The notes: generated by a model not told the origin, from the sequence alone. Shown: positions 35,304 through 46,086, counted from the stretch's first letter. The stretch is 64,000 bases of DNA from Methanospirillum stamsii (GCF_003173335.1 NZ_QGMZ01000012.1:1-64000), one strand, 5' to 3'. Numbers and translations are program-made.

Positions 35304-36887
35304 GTGAAGTATATATTTGTTACCGGGGGTGTGATGAGCGGGCTTGGAAAAGGTATTACCGCTGCATCCATCGGACGTTTACTAAAAAACCGGGGATATC
35401 AGGTTACAGCGGTGAAAATTGACCCGTACCTGAATATTGATGCAGGAACAATGAACCCGGCCCAGCATGGAGAAGTATTTGTCCTCCATGATGGAGGAGA
35501 AGTGGATCTTGACCTTGGTAACTATGAACGGTTCCTGGACATAGAACTCAACTCTTCCCATAATATCACAACAGGCAAAGTGTATCGGCTTGTCATCAAC
35601 AAGGAACGGAAAGGTGACTTTTTAGGTCAGACAGTCCAGATTATCCCGCATATCACCGACCAGATTAAGGAATGCATCAGGTCGGCAGCAGAAGAACCGG
35701 TCTTTAATGGAAAACCAGCGGATATCTGTATTGTTGAAGTTGGTGGAACCGTCGGAGATATAGAGAGTATGCCATTTCTCGAAGCAGTCAGGCAGATGAG
35801 AAGTGAACTTGTGATATCGGACCGGGCCCTTGTTCATGTTACCCTGATGCCTTCGGATTCAATGGGTGATCTCAAGACAAAACCCACCCAGCACTCCGTA
35901 AAAGCACTTCGTGAACTTGGTCTCTTCACGGATATCATCGTCGGCAGAAGTGAACGGCCATTAAATACTCATACCAAGAAAAAACTTGCTTCTCTTTGTG
36001 ATATTCCACAAAACGGAATAATTAGTGCAGCCACCCTGTCTGATATTTATCAGTGTCCGATGGAACTTGAGAAGGAAGGGCTTGCTACCGTGCTTTGCCA
36101 GCTGCTCCAGCTCGTAAATGAAGTGGCTGACCGTGAATGGTACCGGGTGGTTACAAGGGAATATACTCACCGGATTACCGTTGGAATAGTAAGTAAATAT
36201 GGAAAGGAAGATGTTTATCTCTCCATTAAAGAAGCACTCAAACACGCAGGAAGGGCACTTTCAACCGAAGTCTCAATCAGGTGGATGGATGCAGAGCGGG
36301 TAGACGCTGCTGATCTTCGGGAATGTGATGGAATACTTATCCCAGGCGGATTTGGAATCAGGGGAATTGAAGGAAAAATCAGTGCAATACAACTCTGTCG
36401 TGAAGAAAAGATTCCACTTCTGGGGCTCTGTCTTGGATTCCAGTTATCAGTTGTAGAGTTCACACGACATGTCCTTGGAATCGCCGATGCCTGCAGCAGC
36501 GAATGTGGAGATGGAACTGCGGTTATTACCATACTGCCAGAGCAGGAAGGTGTCGAAAACCTTGGTGGCACCATGAGACTTGGTGACTGGCAGGTCACAA
36601 TAAAGCCAGGAACCCGTGCCTTTGAACTCTATAAAAAACCTGAAATAACCGAAAGGCACCGACACCGGTATGAGGTTGATCCTTCATTTATCAGCCAGCT
36701 TGAAGAGGCAGGTCTGGTTTTTTCAGGAACAAATAAGAACAGAATGGAAATAGCAGAGATAGTGGATCACCCGTTCTTCTTTGCAACACAGTTTCATCCG
36801 GAGTTCAGGTCACGGCCAACCCGTCCGTCTCCACCATTCCTCGGATTTGTTGAGGCATGTATGAAAAACAGAGGGAAGGGAGAATAA
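35304..36887 (+). CDS. pyrG: CTP synthase PyrG
   Basis: PyrG aminates UTP to CTP using glutamine. The synthetase domain starts [27 protein letters not shown] and continues with [15 protein letters not shown] and [23 protein letters not shown]. The class I glutaminase domain has [14 protein letters not shown] with the nucleophile Cys and QFHPEF. The start is GTG 35304, preceded by GGGAGGAG at 35292-35299. The 527-residue length is normal. The stop overlaps the guaA subunit B start (TAATG). Confidence 0.96.
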   Translation: MKYIFVTGGVMSGLGKGITAASIGRLLKNRGYQVTAVKIDPYLNIDAGTMNPAQHGEVFVLHDGGEVDLDLGNYERFLDIELNSSHNITTGKVYRLVINKERKGDFLGQTVQIIPHITDQIKECIRSAAEEPVFNGKPADICIVEVGGTVGDIESMPFLEAVRQMRSELVISDRALVHVTLMPSDSMGDLKTKPTQHSVKALRELGLFTDIIVGRSERPLNTHTKKKLASLCDIPQNGIISAATLSDIYQCPMELEKEGLATVLCQLLQLVNEVADREWYRVVTREYTHRITVGIVSKYGKEDVYLSIKEALKHAGRALSTEVSIRWMDAERVDAADLRECDGILIPGGFGIRGIEGKISAIQLCREEKIPLLGLCLGFQLSVVEFTRHVLGIADACSSECGDGTAVITILPEQEGVENLGGTMRLGDWQVTIKPGTRAFELYKKPEITERHRHRYEVDPSFISQLEEAGLVFSGTNKNRMEIAEIVDHPFFFATQFHPEFRSRPTRPSPPFLGFVEACMKNRGKGE

Positions 36888-37804
36888 TGGTAAAAACAGA
36901 GAAATTTATTGCTGAAGCAATTCGCAGGATTCAGGCTGAATCCGGAGATGAGAAAGTAGTCATCGCATTATCAGGGGGAGTAGATAGTTCAGTATGTGCT
37001 GAGCTTGCCTCCCGCGCCATTGGTGACCGCCTTATCCCCATCTACGTGGATACAGGCCTTATGAGAAAAGGGGAAACTGCACGGATATCAGAGATATTCG
37101 GCCACCTCGGATTAAAAGTGGTACATGCAGCAGACGAGTTTCTCGATGCCCTTGAGGGAGAAGAGGACCCGGAGAAGAAACGAAAGATTGTAGGGGAACG
37201 ATTCATTCGTGTCTTTGAACGGGAAGCTAAAGCAACCGGTGCAAAATATCTTCTCCAGGGAACAATTTACCCGGACTGTATTGAAAGTGAGGGAGGAATA
37301 AAAAGTCACCACAATGTCGGCGGTCTTCCCCTTTCGATGGAGTTTCAAAAGGTAATTGAACCACTCCGGGAACTCTATAAAGACGAAGTAAGGGAAGTTG
37401 CAGAGGCTCTGGATCTCCCAAAGGAGATTGCCCACCGGATGCCATTTCCCGGTCCGGGACTTTCGGTCAGGGTTGTCGGAAAGGTTACCCGTGAATCCAT
37501 TGAGGTAGTCAGAGAGGCAAATGCCATCATCGAGGATGTCCTCGTAGAGAAGTACCGGCCATGGCAATGTCTTGGTGCCCTTGTCGGACGTGGGACAGGG
37601 GTGAAAGGGGATAACAGGCTTTTTGGCTGGATAGTATCAGTCCGGGCAGTAAACTCCCGTGACGGCATGACCGCAGATCCTATTGAGATTGCATTTGCCG
37701 ACCTTCAGGAGATAGAGTCCAGGATTACTTCCACTATACCCAGTGTTGCCCGGGTGGTATACGACATCACTCCCAAACCTCCTGCAACGATAGAATACGA
37801 ATAA
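36887..37804 (+). CDS. guaAB: GMP synthase subunit B (ATP pyrophosphatase), GuaA C-terminal type
   Basis: Archaea split GMP synthase into a glutaminase and this XMP-adenylating subunit. The PP-loop is [16 protein letters not shown], followed by [24 protein letters not shown] and [13 protein letters not shown]. The C-terminus ends KPPATIEYE, as in all GuaA proteins. I start at ATG 36887, sharing a base with the pyrG stop and preceded by GGGAAGGGAG; the frame is open 30 bases further back within pyrG. The product is 305 residues. The glutaminase subunit is not in this window. Confidence 0.95.
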   Translation: MVKTEKFIAEAIRRIQAESGDEKVVIALSGGVDSSVCAELASRAIGDRLIPIYVDTGLMRKGETARISEIFGHLGLKVVHAADEFLDALEGEEDPEKKRKIVGERFIRVFEREAKATGAKYLLQGTIYPDCIESEGGIKSHHNVGGLPLSMEFQKVIEPLRELYKDEVREVAEALDLPKEIAHRMPFPGPGLSVRVVGKVTRESIEVVREANAIIEDVLVEKYRPWQCLGALVGRGTGVKGDNRLFGWIVSVRAVNSRDGMTADPIEIAFADLQEIESRITSTIPSVARVVYDITPKPPATIEYE

Positions 37805-37824
37805 ACAAAATTTGAGTTGATATT

Positions 37825-38964
37825 GTGAATTACGAAAAAGATTATCGCGAACTTGATTCATCATACTACATGCCCGCTTTCGGCCGGGACATGATGCTGG
37901 TCAAAGGATCAGGATCTACTGTTACGGATGCGGATGGAAAAACATACCTGGACTTTGTTGCAGGAATTGCTGTGTGCAGCACCGGACACTGTCACCCGAA
38001 GGTAGTAAAAGCCATACAGGATCAGGCAGCAGAACTCATCCACTGCTCAAACCTGTATTATGTTCCTCACCAGGCAACACTGGCAAAACGTCTTGTTGAG
38101 TATAGCGGACTTAAAAAGGCCTTTTTTTCTAACTCCGGCGCAGAAGCAAATGAGGGTGCAATCAAACTGGCCCGGGTCCGGACAGGAAAAACTGAGTTTG
38201 TCGCCTGTGAAGACGGGTTTCATGGCCGTACCATGGCATCCCTCTCATGTACCCACAAACCCGCAATCAGGGAACCATTTCTTCCCTTAAACCCCCGGTG
38301 TTCTTTCGTTCCGTATGGAGATGCAGAGGCCATCAAAAAGGCAATAACAAAGGACACCGCAGGAGTCATTGTAGAACCAATCCAGGGAGAAGCAGGGGTT
38401 ATCATTCCTCCGAAGGGGTACCTTAAAGAGATCCGTGAGATCTGTGACGAAAAAGATGTCCTCATGATCCTTGATGAGGTTCAGACAGGAATGGGGCGAA
38501 CAGGGAAATGGTTTGCATACCAGCACGAAGGTATTCTGCCTGATATTGTAAGCATTGCAAAAGGAATTGCAAGTGGTTTTCCGATGGGAGCTATCGTAGC
38601 ACGTGAGGGCCTTGAATTTTCCCGGTCAGAACATGGAAGCACCTTTGCCGGAGGGCCCATCGCCTGTGCGGCAGCAATCGCCACTCTGGATGTCATTGAT
38701 GAAATCCTGCCCACCATTTCACGAAAAGGAGAACATCTGAAGCGCTTACTTTCAGCATACAACCCGCGGTCAATGGGCCTGATGACAGGAATAACTCTCG
38801 GGGATGCATGTCCGGCAGTCCAACAGTACTGCAAAGAGCAGGGAGTTCTGGTGAACTGTGCTGCTCATGGAAATCTCCGGCTTATCCCTCCCCTGGTAAT
38901 TCGTGAAGAGGAGATAGAGAAGGGATGCGGAGTCATTGATGCAGCAATCAAAACAGCCTGCTAA
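37825..38964 (+). CDS. argD: Acetylornithine aminotransferase ArgD
   Basis: ArgD transaminates N-acetylglutamate semialdehyde in arginine synthesis and often also serves lysine synthesis. The class III aminotransferase signatures are FFSNSGAEANEGAIKLAR, FHGRTMASLSCTHKP, LMILDEVQTGMGRTGKWFAYQ and the PLP-lysine region IVSIAKGIASGFPMGAIVA. The 379-residue length is normal. The start is GTG 37825. The end overlaps hisC by about 26 bases. Confidence 0.94.
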   Translation: MNYEKDYRELDSSYYMPAFGRDMMLVKGSGSTVTDADGKTYLDFVAGIAVCSTGHCHPKVVKAIQDQAAELIHCSNLYYVPHQATLAKRLVEYSGLKKAFFSNSGAEANEGAIKLARVRTGKTEFVACEDGFHGRTMASLSCTHKPAIREPFLPLNPRCSFVPYGDAEAIKKAITKDTAGVIVEPIQGEAGVIIPPKGYLKEIREICDEKDVLMILDEVQTGMGRTGKWFAYQHEGILPDIVSIAKGIASGFPMGAIVAREGLEFSRSEHGSTFAGGPIACAAAIATLDVIDEILPTISRKGEHLKRLLSAYNPRSMGLMTGITLGDACPAVQQYCKEQGVLVNCAAHGNLRLIPPLVIREEEIEKGCGVIDAAIKTAC

Positions 38965-40015
38965 ATTAATCCGGGACATGTACCGCCAGGGTACATCCTA
39001 TGTTTTTGCCAAAAAACCAGGGGATATTGCAAAGGAATACGGGTTTGAAAAAGTTGCCAGACTTGCAAGTAATGAAAACCCCTTTGGCCCTTCGAAAAAA
39101 GCATTAGAAGAGGCTGCATCAGCCCTTTCATCAATGCACCAGTACCCAGACACTGTCCATGCATCACTTATCAGGGCTCTCAAAGACTATCACGGTGACT
39201 TTGATTTTGTTACCGGAGTCGGAATGGACGGGGTGATAGAAACCTGTATCAGAGTACTGATAAACCCGGGAGATATTGTTGCAATATCCACCCCGACATT
39301 CTCATTTTATGGGCTGGCTGCAGCGGCGCAGGGAGCAGAAATCAGAAATATACCCCGCTCAGATGATTTCACAGTGGACATACAGGGATTTATCGCCGGA
39401 GCAAGGGATGCAAAGATCTCATTTCTTTGTTCACCGAATAATCCGTCAGGAACCGTAACTTCAGCCGGAGATATTGAAATAATCCTTCAGAATATAACCG
39501 GGATGCTCTTTCTTGACAACGCCTATGTTGAATTTTCAGACGAAGAATACAGATACTTGTTAAAAAAATATGATAACCTTCTCATCGGCAGAACCATGTC
39601 AAAAGTGTTCGGTCTTGCAGGCTGCAGGGTTGGTTATGCGTTTGTTCCGGACTGGTTTAAACCGGTATATGATAAAGCAGCAACCCCTTTTACCCTTAAT
39701 ACCATTTCAGCAGCGGCTGCAACCGGCGCCCTTCATGACCAGGAATATATTATAAAAACGATTCAATATACCCGGGATTGGCGTGAAAAAGTGATGAGAG
39801 AATCCCCTAAACCGGTATTTCCAAGCGGCGCAAATTTTCTGATGATAGATACTGCCCCTCTGACCGGAGACCAGGCATCAGAGTTTTTCGCAAAGAACGG
39901 AGTTCTTGTCCGTTCATGTAAAAGTTTTCCCGGACTTTCAGATCATTATATCAGGGTTTGTGCCGGAGAAGAATGGGAGAATTCACGCTTCCTTGAGGTA
40001 CTCCGCGCATTATGA
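38939..40015 (+). CDS. hisC: Histidinol-phosphate aminotransferase HisC
   Basis: HisC makes histidinol phosphate from imidazoleacetol phosphate. Features are KVARLASNENPFGPSKKALEEA at the N-terminus, FLCSPNNPSGTVTS, MLFLDNAYVEFSDE and the PLP-lysine segment GRTMSKVFGLAGCRVGYAF. ATG 38939 is preceded by a TTG one codon earlier in the same frame. The product is about 358 residues. It overlaps argD at its start and the AK6-type kinase by 4 bases at its end. Confidence 0.94.
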   Translation: MQQSKQPAKLIRDMYRQGTSYVFAKKPGDIAKEYGFEKVARLASNENPFGPSKKALEEAASALSSMHQYPDTVHASLIRALKDYHGDFDFVTGVGMDGVIETCIRVLINPGDIVAISTPTFSFYGLAAAAQGAEIRNIPRSDDFTVDIQGFIAGARDAKISFLCSPNNPSGTVTSAGDIEIILQNITGMLFLDNAYVEFSDEEYRYLLKKYDNLLIGRTMSKVFGLAGCRVGYAFVPDWFKPVYDKAATPFTLNTISAAAATGALHDQEYIIKTIQYTRDWREKVMRESPKPVFPSGANFLMIDTAPLTGDQASEFFAKNGVLVRSCKSFPGLSDHYIRVCAGEEWENSRFLEVLRAL

Positions 40016-40524
40016 TGATCGCCTTATCCGGAACTCCAGGTACCGGAAAAAGTTCTGTTGCTGATATGCTGCTTCAAAATGGGATCACGGTAATCAGAGC
40101 CACTGAAACTGTTGATCCATATCGCCTGGGCGCTGATCCTGACCGGGATACCGATATCATCGATGATGAACAGTGGGCTAAAGAATTTCGTCCCATAGAC
40201 GGGGTCGTGGAAGGACATCTCTCACATCTCCTTCGTGCGGATCGGATAATCATACTGAGATGCAGGCCTGATATTTTAAAAGAACGGCTAGAAAGGAGAG
40301 GATATTCTGAAGACAAAGTCAGAGAGAACGTCGAGGCAGAACTTCTTGACGTTATCCTTGCAGAAGCTGTCGATATCCATGGGCCTGAAAAGATCTATGA
40401 AATTGACACAACCAAAGACGATATGACATCTGTTACAAGAAAAGTTTTAGAAGTAATCACGGGAACCGCAACACCTGCATCAGGAACCGTTGACTGGCTC
40501 ATTGCCTGTGGAGATATGCTATGA
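40012..40524 (+). CDS. AK6/Fap7-type adenylate kinase-like NTPase
   Basis: The 170-residue protein has the P-loop LSGTPGTGKSSVADML at its start and the lid-like region RCRPDILKERLERRGYSEDKVRENVEAELLDVI that defines the AK6/Fap7 family. In eukaryotes Fap7 acts in late maturation of the small ribosomal subunit; archaeal members bind ribosomal protein S11 in the cases studied. The C-terminal 30 residues go beyond the core. It overlaps both neighbours by 4 bases. Confidence 0.9.
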   Translation: MMIALSGTPGTGKSSVADMLLQNGITVIRATETVDPYRLGADPDRDTDIIDDEQWAKEFRPIDGVVEGHLSHLLRADRIIILRCRPDILKERLERRGYSEDKVRENVEAELLDVILAEAVDIHGPEKIYEIDTTKDDMTSVTRKVLEVITGTATPASGTVDWLIACGDML

Positions 40525-41114
40525 CGCTTGATTCTTATCGTGACCATGTAAAACCAATAATTGACCCGGTGGTGTCCGGATGTCTGCGGCTAGGAATAAC
40601 TCCGGATACCTGTACTGTCCTCTCCCTCATTGCTGCTGCTGGAGCAGGGATTGGTTTTTATTTTTATGAAATCGGGATAGGGACGCTCTGTATTCTTCTC
40701 AATGCAATTTTTGATGCACTTGACGGATCCATCGCCCGGGCTATGTCAATACAAAGTCTCAGAGGTGATTTCCTTGACCACACCGTGGACAGGTATGCTG
40801 ACATCTTCATGATCTGTGGAATATTCGCCGGACCGCTCTGTCCCTGGCAGATCGGAGTATTCGGCATGACCGGCGTCCTTATGGCATCATACCTTGGGAC
40901 ACAAGCCCAGGCAGTCGGGATAGGAAGATTTTATGGAGGATTTCTCGGAAGGGCTGACCGGCTTATCCTGCTCATAGGTGCAGGAATACTGTCACTCATA
41001 TCATCTATTCTGATACTTGGATTATCCCTTTTTGCATGGGTATTATTCATTTTTGGAGTATTTGGACACATTACCGCCGCACAGCGGTTTATGCATGTCT
41101 GGAAACAACTCTGA
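40521..41114 (+). CDS. CDP-alcohol phosphatidyltransferase family membrane enzyme
   Basis: The signature D-x2-DG-x2-AR-x8-G-x3-D-x3-D is complete: DALDGSIARAMSIQSLRGDF, then LDHTVD. About six membrane segments are present in 197 residues. Such archaeal enzymes make archaetidylinositol phosphate or archaetidylserine from CDP-archaeol; its placement after an AK6-type kinase gene does not settle which. The start overlaps that gene by 4 bases. Confidence 0.9.
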   Translation: MTLDSYRDHVKPIIDPVVSGCLRLGITPDTCTVLSLIAAAGAGIGFYFYEIGIGTLCILLNAIFDALDGSIARAMSIQSLRGDFLDHTVDRYADIFMICGIFAGPLCPWQIGVFGMTGVLMASYLGTQAQAVGIGRFYGGFLGRADRLILLIGAGILSLISSILILGLSLFAWVLFIFGVFGHITAAQRFMHVWKQL

Positions 41115-41129
41115 ACCCTAAAAGGGTTT

Positions 41130-43709
41130 TCATAATTTCTTTCCAATCATCTGCACACTGGCATTCATAAAGAGCCAGTACCCCTTCGTCGGATCCATTT
41201 CTGATCCAACGCTATCAACTCCTTTTGTCACCGGTGCCAGATACCGCTGTTTTACTGCATCATACCCGATTGCATAACTCCAGAATTCTTCAACTGATCG
41301 GAATGCTTCATCCGCTGAAACGGTCATTACATCAGCGAAACTGACCAGGTTCCATCCGGTATCCAGAGTCCGGGTAAGGTTTTGCTGAGGACCTTCCTGA
41401 GAGATTACAAGTGGCACGGTGACCATTTCAGGGACATACATGAAAAATGCAGAAAGGGGTGAGAGAGGATAATCCCTGCCCACCCGGGCCCATGATCCCG
41501 ACGTGCTGTTCCAGGTAAAAACCGAATGCCCGGCGGTATTCACACCAGACAGGATTTCCATGATATCATATCCCTGTTCAAGGGTAACCGGAACTGATAC
41601 GAGATTCCACCCGGGAATCAGAGTCATATTCAGATAATTCGGGGATACCGCAACAACATATGCCGGCTTTTTGATATCTTCGCATCCGGTATCAGACTCA
41701 CAGGCATGAAGGGAAGGAGAATAGATACCAGCCGTATCATAACAGTGGAAAGGGTTTCGCTCGACCGTCTTCTGACCATCACCGAAATCAAGTTCAGACT
41801 GCTGCATGTTTCCGGTTAGTTTATAGGAAGTATAAAGAGGGGCAACTCCCCGTACTGGAAGTCCTGAGAAATCGTACGAAATATCTTCTTGTTTTAAAAC
41901 TTCAATAACCTGTGACTTTGTACCCCGACAGTCCCCGGCCCCCCAGACCGTAAAGGTCACATTGTACTCACCAGGTTCGTCAAAACGATGATCTACGATT
42001 TTTTCCGTATCAGTAACCGTATCACCAAAATTCCAGTACCGTTTCTCGGTATAATCAAGAGTGGTATCAGTGAAATGAACCGTAAGTGGTGCATATCCGC
42101 TTGGAGGGTAAGCAGTGAATGATGGTTTTGGGACAGCATGAGCGGTGATATAATTCTCTTTCACCACCTCTTCAGTCTGGTTTGTAAAAACATCTGTCAA
42201 AGTAACCGTATAAGGCCCCGGGAACTGGTAACAGTGGAACGGATTCTTGTCTTCACTGGTATCCCCGTCACCAAACTCCCATAACCTTGAGAGAGGGATT
42301 TCAGGAGACTGTTCATTGAACTGTACACAGTGAGGTGCACACCCTGAAAGTGGTGTTGCAGTAAAATCAAGTTTTTTCTTCGGTTTTACCGTTATTTCCT
42401 TAACCGTTATAGCATTACATCCGCATACCCCGTTCACCACAAGCGAAACCTGGTATGTGCCTTCTGAACTGTATGTATGTTTTACCGCAGCACCTTCCGC
42501 TCCACTTCCATCACCAAAAACCCAGCTGTATTTCAGACCTTCCGGAGCGTCCGTGGAAAATGAATACTCATTCGGTGTACTGCCTGCTGCAACCAGGATT
42601 CTGGGCTGATGCACCATGACAGGAGAGGGATATTCAATGGTGTCACAAAAATCGTTTGAACAGTAGGTAAGAGAAGGAAAATACGTCCCACTGGTCCCAA
42701 AACAATGGGTAGCGGATGCACCGGTTCCCGTACTATTATCTCCAAAATTAAACGTCCATGACTGTGTGGGATTTGTAATACCATACGTAACACAGAGCGG
42801 AGCGATGCCTTCAAGAGGAGTTACTGAAAATTCAGGGATTATTTTCGGAGTATATACAAGATACCTGTTCTTTGTTATAGTATAAGGAGCCCCGTCCCGG
42901 GTATATGTCATGGAGACGGTATATGCTCCGGAATCCGCATAACAATGGACCGGACTCTCTTCGTATGATTCTCCCCCGTCACCAAAATCCCATTTAAAAT
43001 CGTCTGCTTCTCCCGTCACTACGAACCTTGTACATACCGGAGCAGTTCCATTCGTCCTTTCAGCAATGAAATCAATATCATTCCCCTGCTCAACTTCAAT
43101 ATAGTTGAATTTTGATATCTTGTCACATGAACCAGCAAGGCAATAGGTAAGGGTGGGACTATAGTTACCAGGGTAGACAAACTGGTGACGAGGGTTCATT
43201 TCAGTGACATCATCACTCCCGTCTCCAAAATGCCATATAATATTTGTCGGATTACCGGTAATGGAAAACTGTGTTGTCAGAGGTGCTGAACCATTGGTAG
43301 GACTGGCACTAAAATCCACAAATAATTCAGGATCAAGCACTTTTATGCAGTCAGGCTTGGATACTTCTCCGGCTATTGTTCCATAATAATATTTGAGTTT
43401 TACCCAGTAGATTCCTTTCTGACGGTAACAATGAACTGGATTCATAACATTTGATGTTGCCCCGTCACCAAAATCCCAAGAATATTCACCTTTTGGTCCG
43501 GAGACGGTGAATTGTACACAAAGGGGAGGATATCCTTCAAAAGGAGATGCAGTAAAGTCAACGACCCATTCTGCAGAGAGGTTGGTGGTATTATTCGTAA
43601 GATTTGTTTCATCCTCATCTGATTCTGCCAGACAGACAGATGAAACGCTAAATAGAGCCAGCATGAACAATACGATAATTCCAATAAGAACATGACCGCT
43701 TCTCTGCAT
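41130..43709 (-). CDS. Secreted multi-PKD surface protein with two C-terminal GWNLV repeats
   Basis: A signal peptide (about 1-29, ending SVCLA) is followed by eight PKD domains, each with a WxFGDG-type core (for example YSWDFGDGATSNVMNPVHCY). The C-terminal 160 residues hold two copies of a GWNLVSVPVTL / GWNLVSFADVM unit. No membrane anchor or sorting tail is visible, so it may be held in the envelope by other contacts. Cysteines recur at matching places in several PKD repeats. I use ATG 43709, although GTG 43712 one codon earlier has better spacing to AGGAG. Likely role: cell-surface adhesion or structure. Confidence 0.88.
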   Translation of the reverse strand: MQRSGHVLIGIIVLFMLALFSVSSVCLAESDEDETNLTNNTTNLSAEWVVDFTASPFEGYPPLCVQFTVSGPKGEYSWDFGDGATSNVMNPVHCYRQKGIYWVKLKYYYGTIAGEVSKPDCIKVLDPELFVDFSASPTNGSAPLTTQFSITGNPTNIIWHFGDGSDDVTEMNPRHQFVYPGNYSPTLTYCLAGSCDKISKFNYIEVEQGNDIDFIAERTNGTAPVCTRFVVTGEADDFKWDFGDGGESYEESPVHCYADSGAYTVSMTYTRDGAPYTITKNRYLVYTPKIIPEFSVTPLEGIAPLCVTYGITNPTQSWTFNFGDNSTGTGASATHCFGTSGTYFPSLTYCSNDFCDTIEYPSPVMVHQPRILVAAGSTPNEYSFSTDAPEGLKYSWVFGDGSGAEGAAVKHTYSSEGTYQVSLVVNGVCGCNAITVKEITVKPKKKLDFTATPLSGCAPHCVQFNEQSPEIPLSRLWEFGDGDTSEDKNPFHCYQFPGPYTVTLTDVFTNQTEEVVKENYITAHAVPKPSFTAYPPSGYAPLTVHFTDTTLDYTEKRYWNFGDTVTDTEKIVDHRFDEPGEYNVTFTVWGAGDCRGTKSQVIEVLKQEDISYDFSGLPVRGVAPLYTSYKLTGNMQQSELDFGDGQKTVERNPFHCYDTAGIYSPSLHACESDTGCEDIKKPAYVVAVSPNYLNMTLIPGWNLVSVPVTLEQGYDIMEILSGVNTAGHSVFTWNSTSGSWARVGRDYPLSPLSAFFMYVPEMVTVPLVISQEGPQQNLTRTLDTGWNLVSFADVMTVSADEAFRSVEEFWSYAIGYDAVKQRYLAPVTKGVDSVGSEMDPTKGYWLFMNASVQMIGKKL

Positions 43710-43761
43710 CACACAAAAACTCCTGTAAACGAGTTATAATCAGGTACCGTATGGTGATTAA

Positions 43762-43775
43762 ACTATAAAATAAGT
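43762..43775 (-). promoter_or_regulatory. TATA-like promoter of the PKD protein gene
   Basis: The minus strand reads TTATTTTATAGTTTA, about 55-65 bases before the start codon, in a 76-base gap after the flap endonuclease gene. Spacing allows a leader of about 30 bases that carries AGGAG. Confidence 0.4.
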
Positions 43776-43788
43776 CATGAAAAAGAGG

Positions 43789-44790
43789 TTAAAACCAGCT
43801 CTCCAGAGTTTTCTGTTTCTCCTTTTTCGCAATTTTGTCAAGAACCGGGTTTACCCGGTCTGGAGAAAAGCTGTATTCATCACAAAGAAAGGAGAAAACT
43901 CCATCCCTGTCAACCGGAGAAGTTTCCAGATTATACGAATCAGTTACTGGTGGTTTCTGAAAAAACAGGCGAACAGGTTCAGGGTCAAACCCTGGTGATT
44001 TATCCCGGATAATACCATCAAACTCTCCATTCTTTACCTTTTTTAGTCCGGTTTTTGCCCCGATACCTTTTATACCCGGATTAAAATCAGTTCCGGTGAG
44101 GATTGCAATATCCACCAGATCTTCTCTGCTGATCTCAAGGGTTTGCAGAACATCGGATAGAGTAATCCGTTCAGGCTGGATTGTTACCTGTCTTCCATGG
44201 ATACGGCGTTTTCCGGAGATGGTGAGATTCCGGACCAGTACCGGGGTTCCAAAAAGGAGCGTGTCATAATCCTGTGAAATAACATAATCCACATCACCCT
44301 TACGTGCCATGTATGCAGCCTGTGCTTCTCCTTCTGAAGGGGCATTCACAACCGGAAGTCCCATGAACTGAAGCAGAGTCCTTGCAGAAGAGATGATATG
44401 CTCATCGACAACTGAACTGGACATGGCGTACCTGAATGCTCCGGTAAGGTCTCCTTTTCTCTTTGCTTCATCCCACTTCTCTTTTGACTCATCGCGGATA
44501 TCTCTTCTATCCTGTATTGTGGAACTTTTCATCTCCGGTGGTTTTCCATCAAACACAAAGACCGGACGTATTCCCTGCTGCAAAAAATTTGCGGTACGAA
44601 AGAAGAGACCAGAGAGGTGAGATGTGACTCTTCCTTCATCATCCATGAGAGGAGTCCCATCAGGTTGTCTGATGATGGAAAGAAACTGGTATAGCGCGTT
44701 GAATGTATCAACCGCTGCTACTCCGGTCAGTTCATCCTGACCTGCCGGATGTTTAAATTCAGTGAGAATATCTTTTAGTGCAACACCCAT
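43789..44790 (-). CDS. fen: Flap endonuclease FEN-1
   Basis: FEN-1 removes 5' flaps during Okazaki fragment maturation and repair. The N region (MGVALKDIL..., [10 protein letters not shown]) and the I region ([32 protein letters not shown]) give the seven-acid metal site. [21 protein letters not shown] is the helix-hairpin-helix segment. The C-terminus ends QKTLESWF, a textbook PCNA-interacting peptide. At 333 residues it is normal for archaea. It is 7 bases downstream of a small membrane protein gene. Confidence 0.96.
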   Translation of the reverse strand: MGVALKDILTEFKHPAGQDELTGVAAVDTFNALYQFLSIIRQPDGTPLMDDEGRVTSHLSGLFFRTANFLQQGIRPVFVFDGKPPEMKSSTIQDRRDIRDESKEKWDEAKRKGDLTGAFRYAMSSSVVDEHIISSARTLLQFMGLPVVNAPSEGEAQAAYMARKGDVDYVISQDYDTLLFGTPVLVRNLTISGKRRIHGRQVTIQPERITLSDVLQTLEISREDLVDIAILTGTDFNPGIKGIGAKTGLKKVKNGEFDGIIRDKSPGFDPEPVRLFFQKPPVTDSYNLETSPVDRDGVFSFLCDEYSFSPDRVNPVLDKIAKKEKQKTLESWF

Positions 44791-44797
44791 GGTAAGC

Positions 44798-45112
44798 CTA
44801 CCGGTAGATCCTTCTTGTCAGGTCATTTTGCGTATCAAGAACCAATCTGGATGTTTCTTCATATTTCTGTTTCAGAGAAACAGCCTGGTCATCAATTGCA
44901 CGATGTATCCCTCTTCCTTGAACTTTTACTCCCAGGATCAGGTTTTCCAGCCTGATGAAAATATACCAGATAAGAAAGATGATGGGAAGCGTCATCAGGA
45001 GAAGTCCGATTATCGCTTCAATTGGGAATGAATATGCAGTTCCTATTAGTATACACCCAGAGGTAACCATCAGGAGAGGAACAATACCGGCCAGAAGGAT
45101 CCGATCATCCAT
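44798..45112 (-). CDS. Small membrane protein with two membrane segments
   Basis: The 104-residue product has membrane segments near residues 5-25 and 33-53, then a positively charged, helical C-terminal tail ([31 protein letters not shown]). No family is recognised. It lies 7 bases before the fen gene and is probably co-transcribed with it; a functional link to DNA repair is not evident. Confidence 0.65.
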   Translation of the reverse strand: MDDRILLAGIVPLLMVTSGCILIGTAYSFPIEAIIGLLLMTLPIIFLIWYIFIRLENLILGVKVQGRGIHRAIDDQAVSLKQKYEETSRLVLDTQNDLTRRIYR

Positions 45113-45156
45113 ATATTCAGATAGGTGGTTCTCCCATGATTTAAGTACTGTTTAAT

Positions 45157-46086
45157 ATGAGATCAAAGGAACAATTCCGGGAGTTACTTGCCCTATTAGC
45201 AATGCCGGTGATGCTCCTTGCTGTCGGGATTGGATCAGTTCTTCTTGCAGTACCCATGACCGCTTCAGGGTACGTTGTTTTTGAGGATCCTGAATCTTTA
45301 TCAAATCCGATCTGGTTTATCGCCATGCTCCTTGTCTTTACAGGATTTCTTCTCGTCCTTATCCGATATAAATTCAAACGGTTTCTTGACTGGATAATCC
45401 GGATATCACTCTTTATTGCATATATCTATGTTTTTTCCGGACTTGCCGGGCTTATCACCAATTTGGATATAGCTCTGGTTTTTGGTATCATCGCAGCTGC
45501 CTGTGCAACCCTGCTCCTGTGGAAATACCCGGAGTGGTACGTTGTGGATATTCTCGGGGTTCTCCTGGCTGCAGGGGTCGCTTCCATGTTTGGGATATCA
45601 TTAGAGCCGGTCCCGGTTATCCTCCTGTTAATTCTCCTCGCACTCTATGATGCAATATCAGTCTATAAAACAAAACACATGCTCACCCTTGCTGATGGAG
45701 TTATTGAGGGACGGATGCCTATCATGGTGGTTGTTCCAAAAAAACAGGGATACTCCTTCATCAGAGACGGGATTGGCGGAACGATATCTCCGGATGAGAA
45801 ATTAGAGACAGATTCACCAAAACATGACCGGGCTGCATATCTTATGGGTCTTGGAGACCTCATCATGCCATCAATCCTGGTGACCTCGGCGGCAGTTTTT
45901 ATGCCCGGAGGAGGACTTGGTATTTTCAGTATTCCATCAATAGGAGCTCTTATTGGCTCACTTGCAGGACTTTATATTCTGCTCCGCTCAGTTCAGTCTG
46001 GAAAACCACAGGCAGGACTTCCTCCATTAAATGGTGGTGCGATACTAGGTTTTCTAATCGGATGGATGCTCATGAATTTTACCTGA
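45157..46086 (+). CDS. Presenilin/signal-peptide-peptidase-type intramembrane aspartyl protease
   Basis: The protein is an archaeal presenilin homologue (DUF1119/PSH group); a member from Methanoculleus marisnigri has a known crystal structure. About nine membrane segments are present in 309 residues. The catalytic aspartates are Asp165 in LALYDAIS (YD motif) and Asp234 in MGLGDLIMPS (GxGD motif), and AGLPPLNGGA (286-295) replaces the PAL motif. Its natural substrates are unknown. An ABC exporter follows 22 bases downstream on the same strand. Confidence 0.92.
   Translation: MRSKEQFRELLALLAMPVMLLAVGIGSVLLAVPMTASGYVVFEDPESLSNPIWFIAMLLVFTGFLLVLIRYKFKRFLDWIIRISLFIAYIYVFSGLAGLITNLDIALVFGIIAAACATLLLWKYPEWYVVDILGVLLAAGVASMFGISLEPVPVILLLILLALYDAISVYKTKHMLTLADGVIEGRMPIMVVVPKKQGYSFIRDGIGGTISPDEKLETDSPKHDRAAYLMGLGDLIMPSILVTSAAVFMPGGGLGIFSIPSIGALIGSLAGLYILLRSVQSGKPQAGLPPLNGGAILGFLIGWMLMNFT

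Noticed and set aside
41130-43709. CRISPR-like periodicity
   Set aside because: The spacing reflects repeated PKD protein domains in a continuous reading frame and not identical DNA repeats with spacers.
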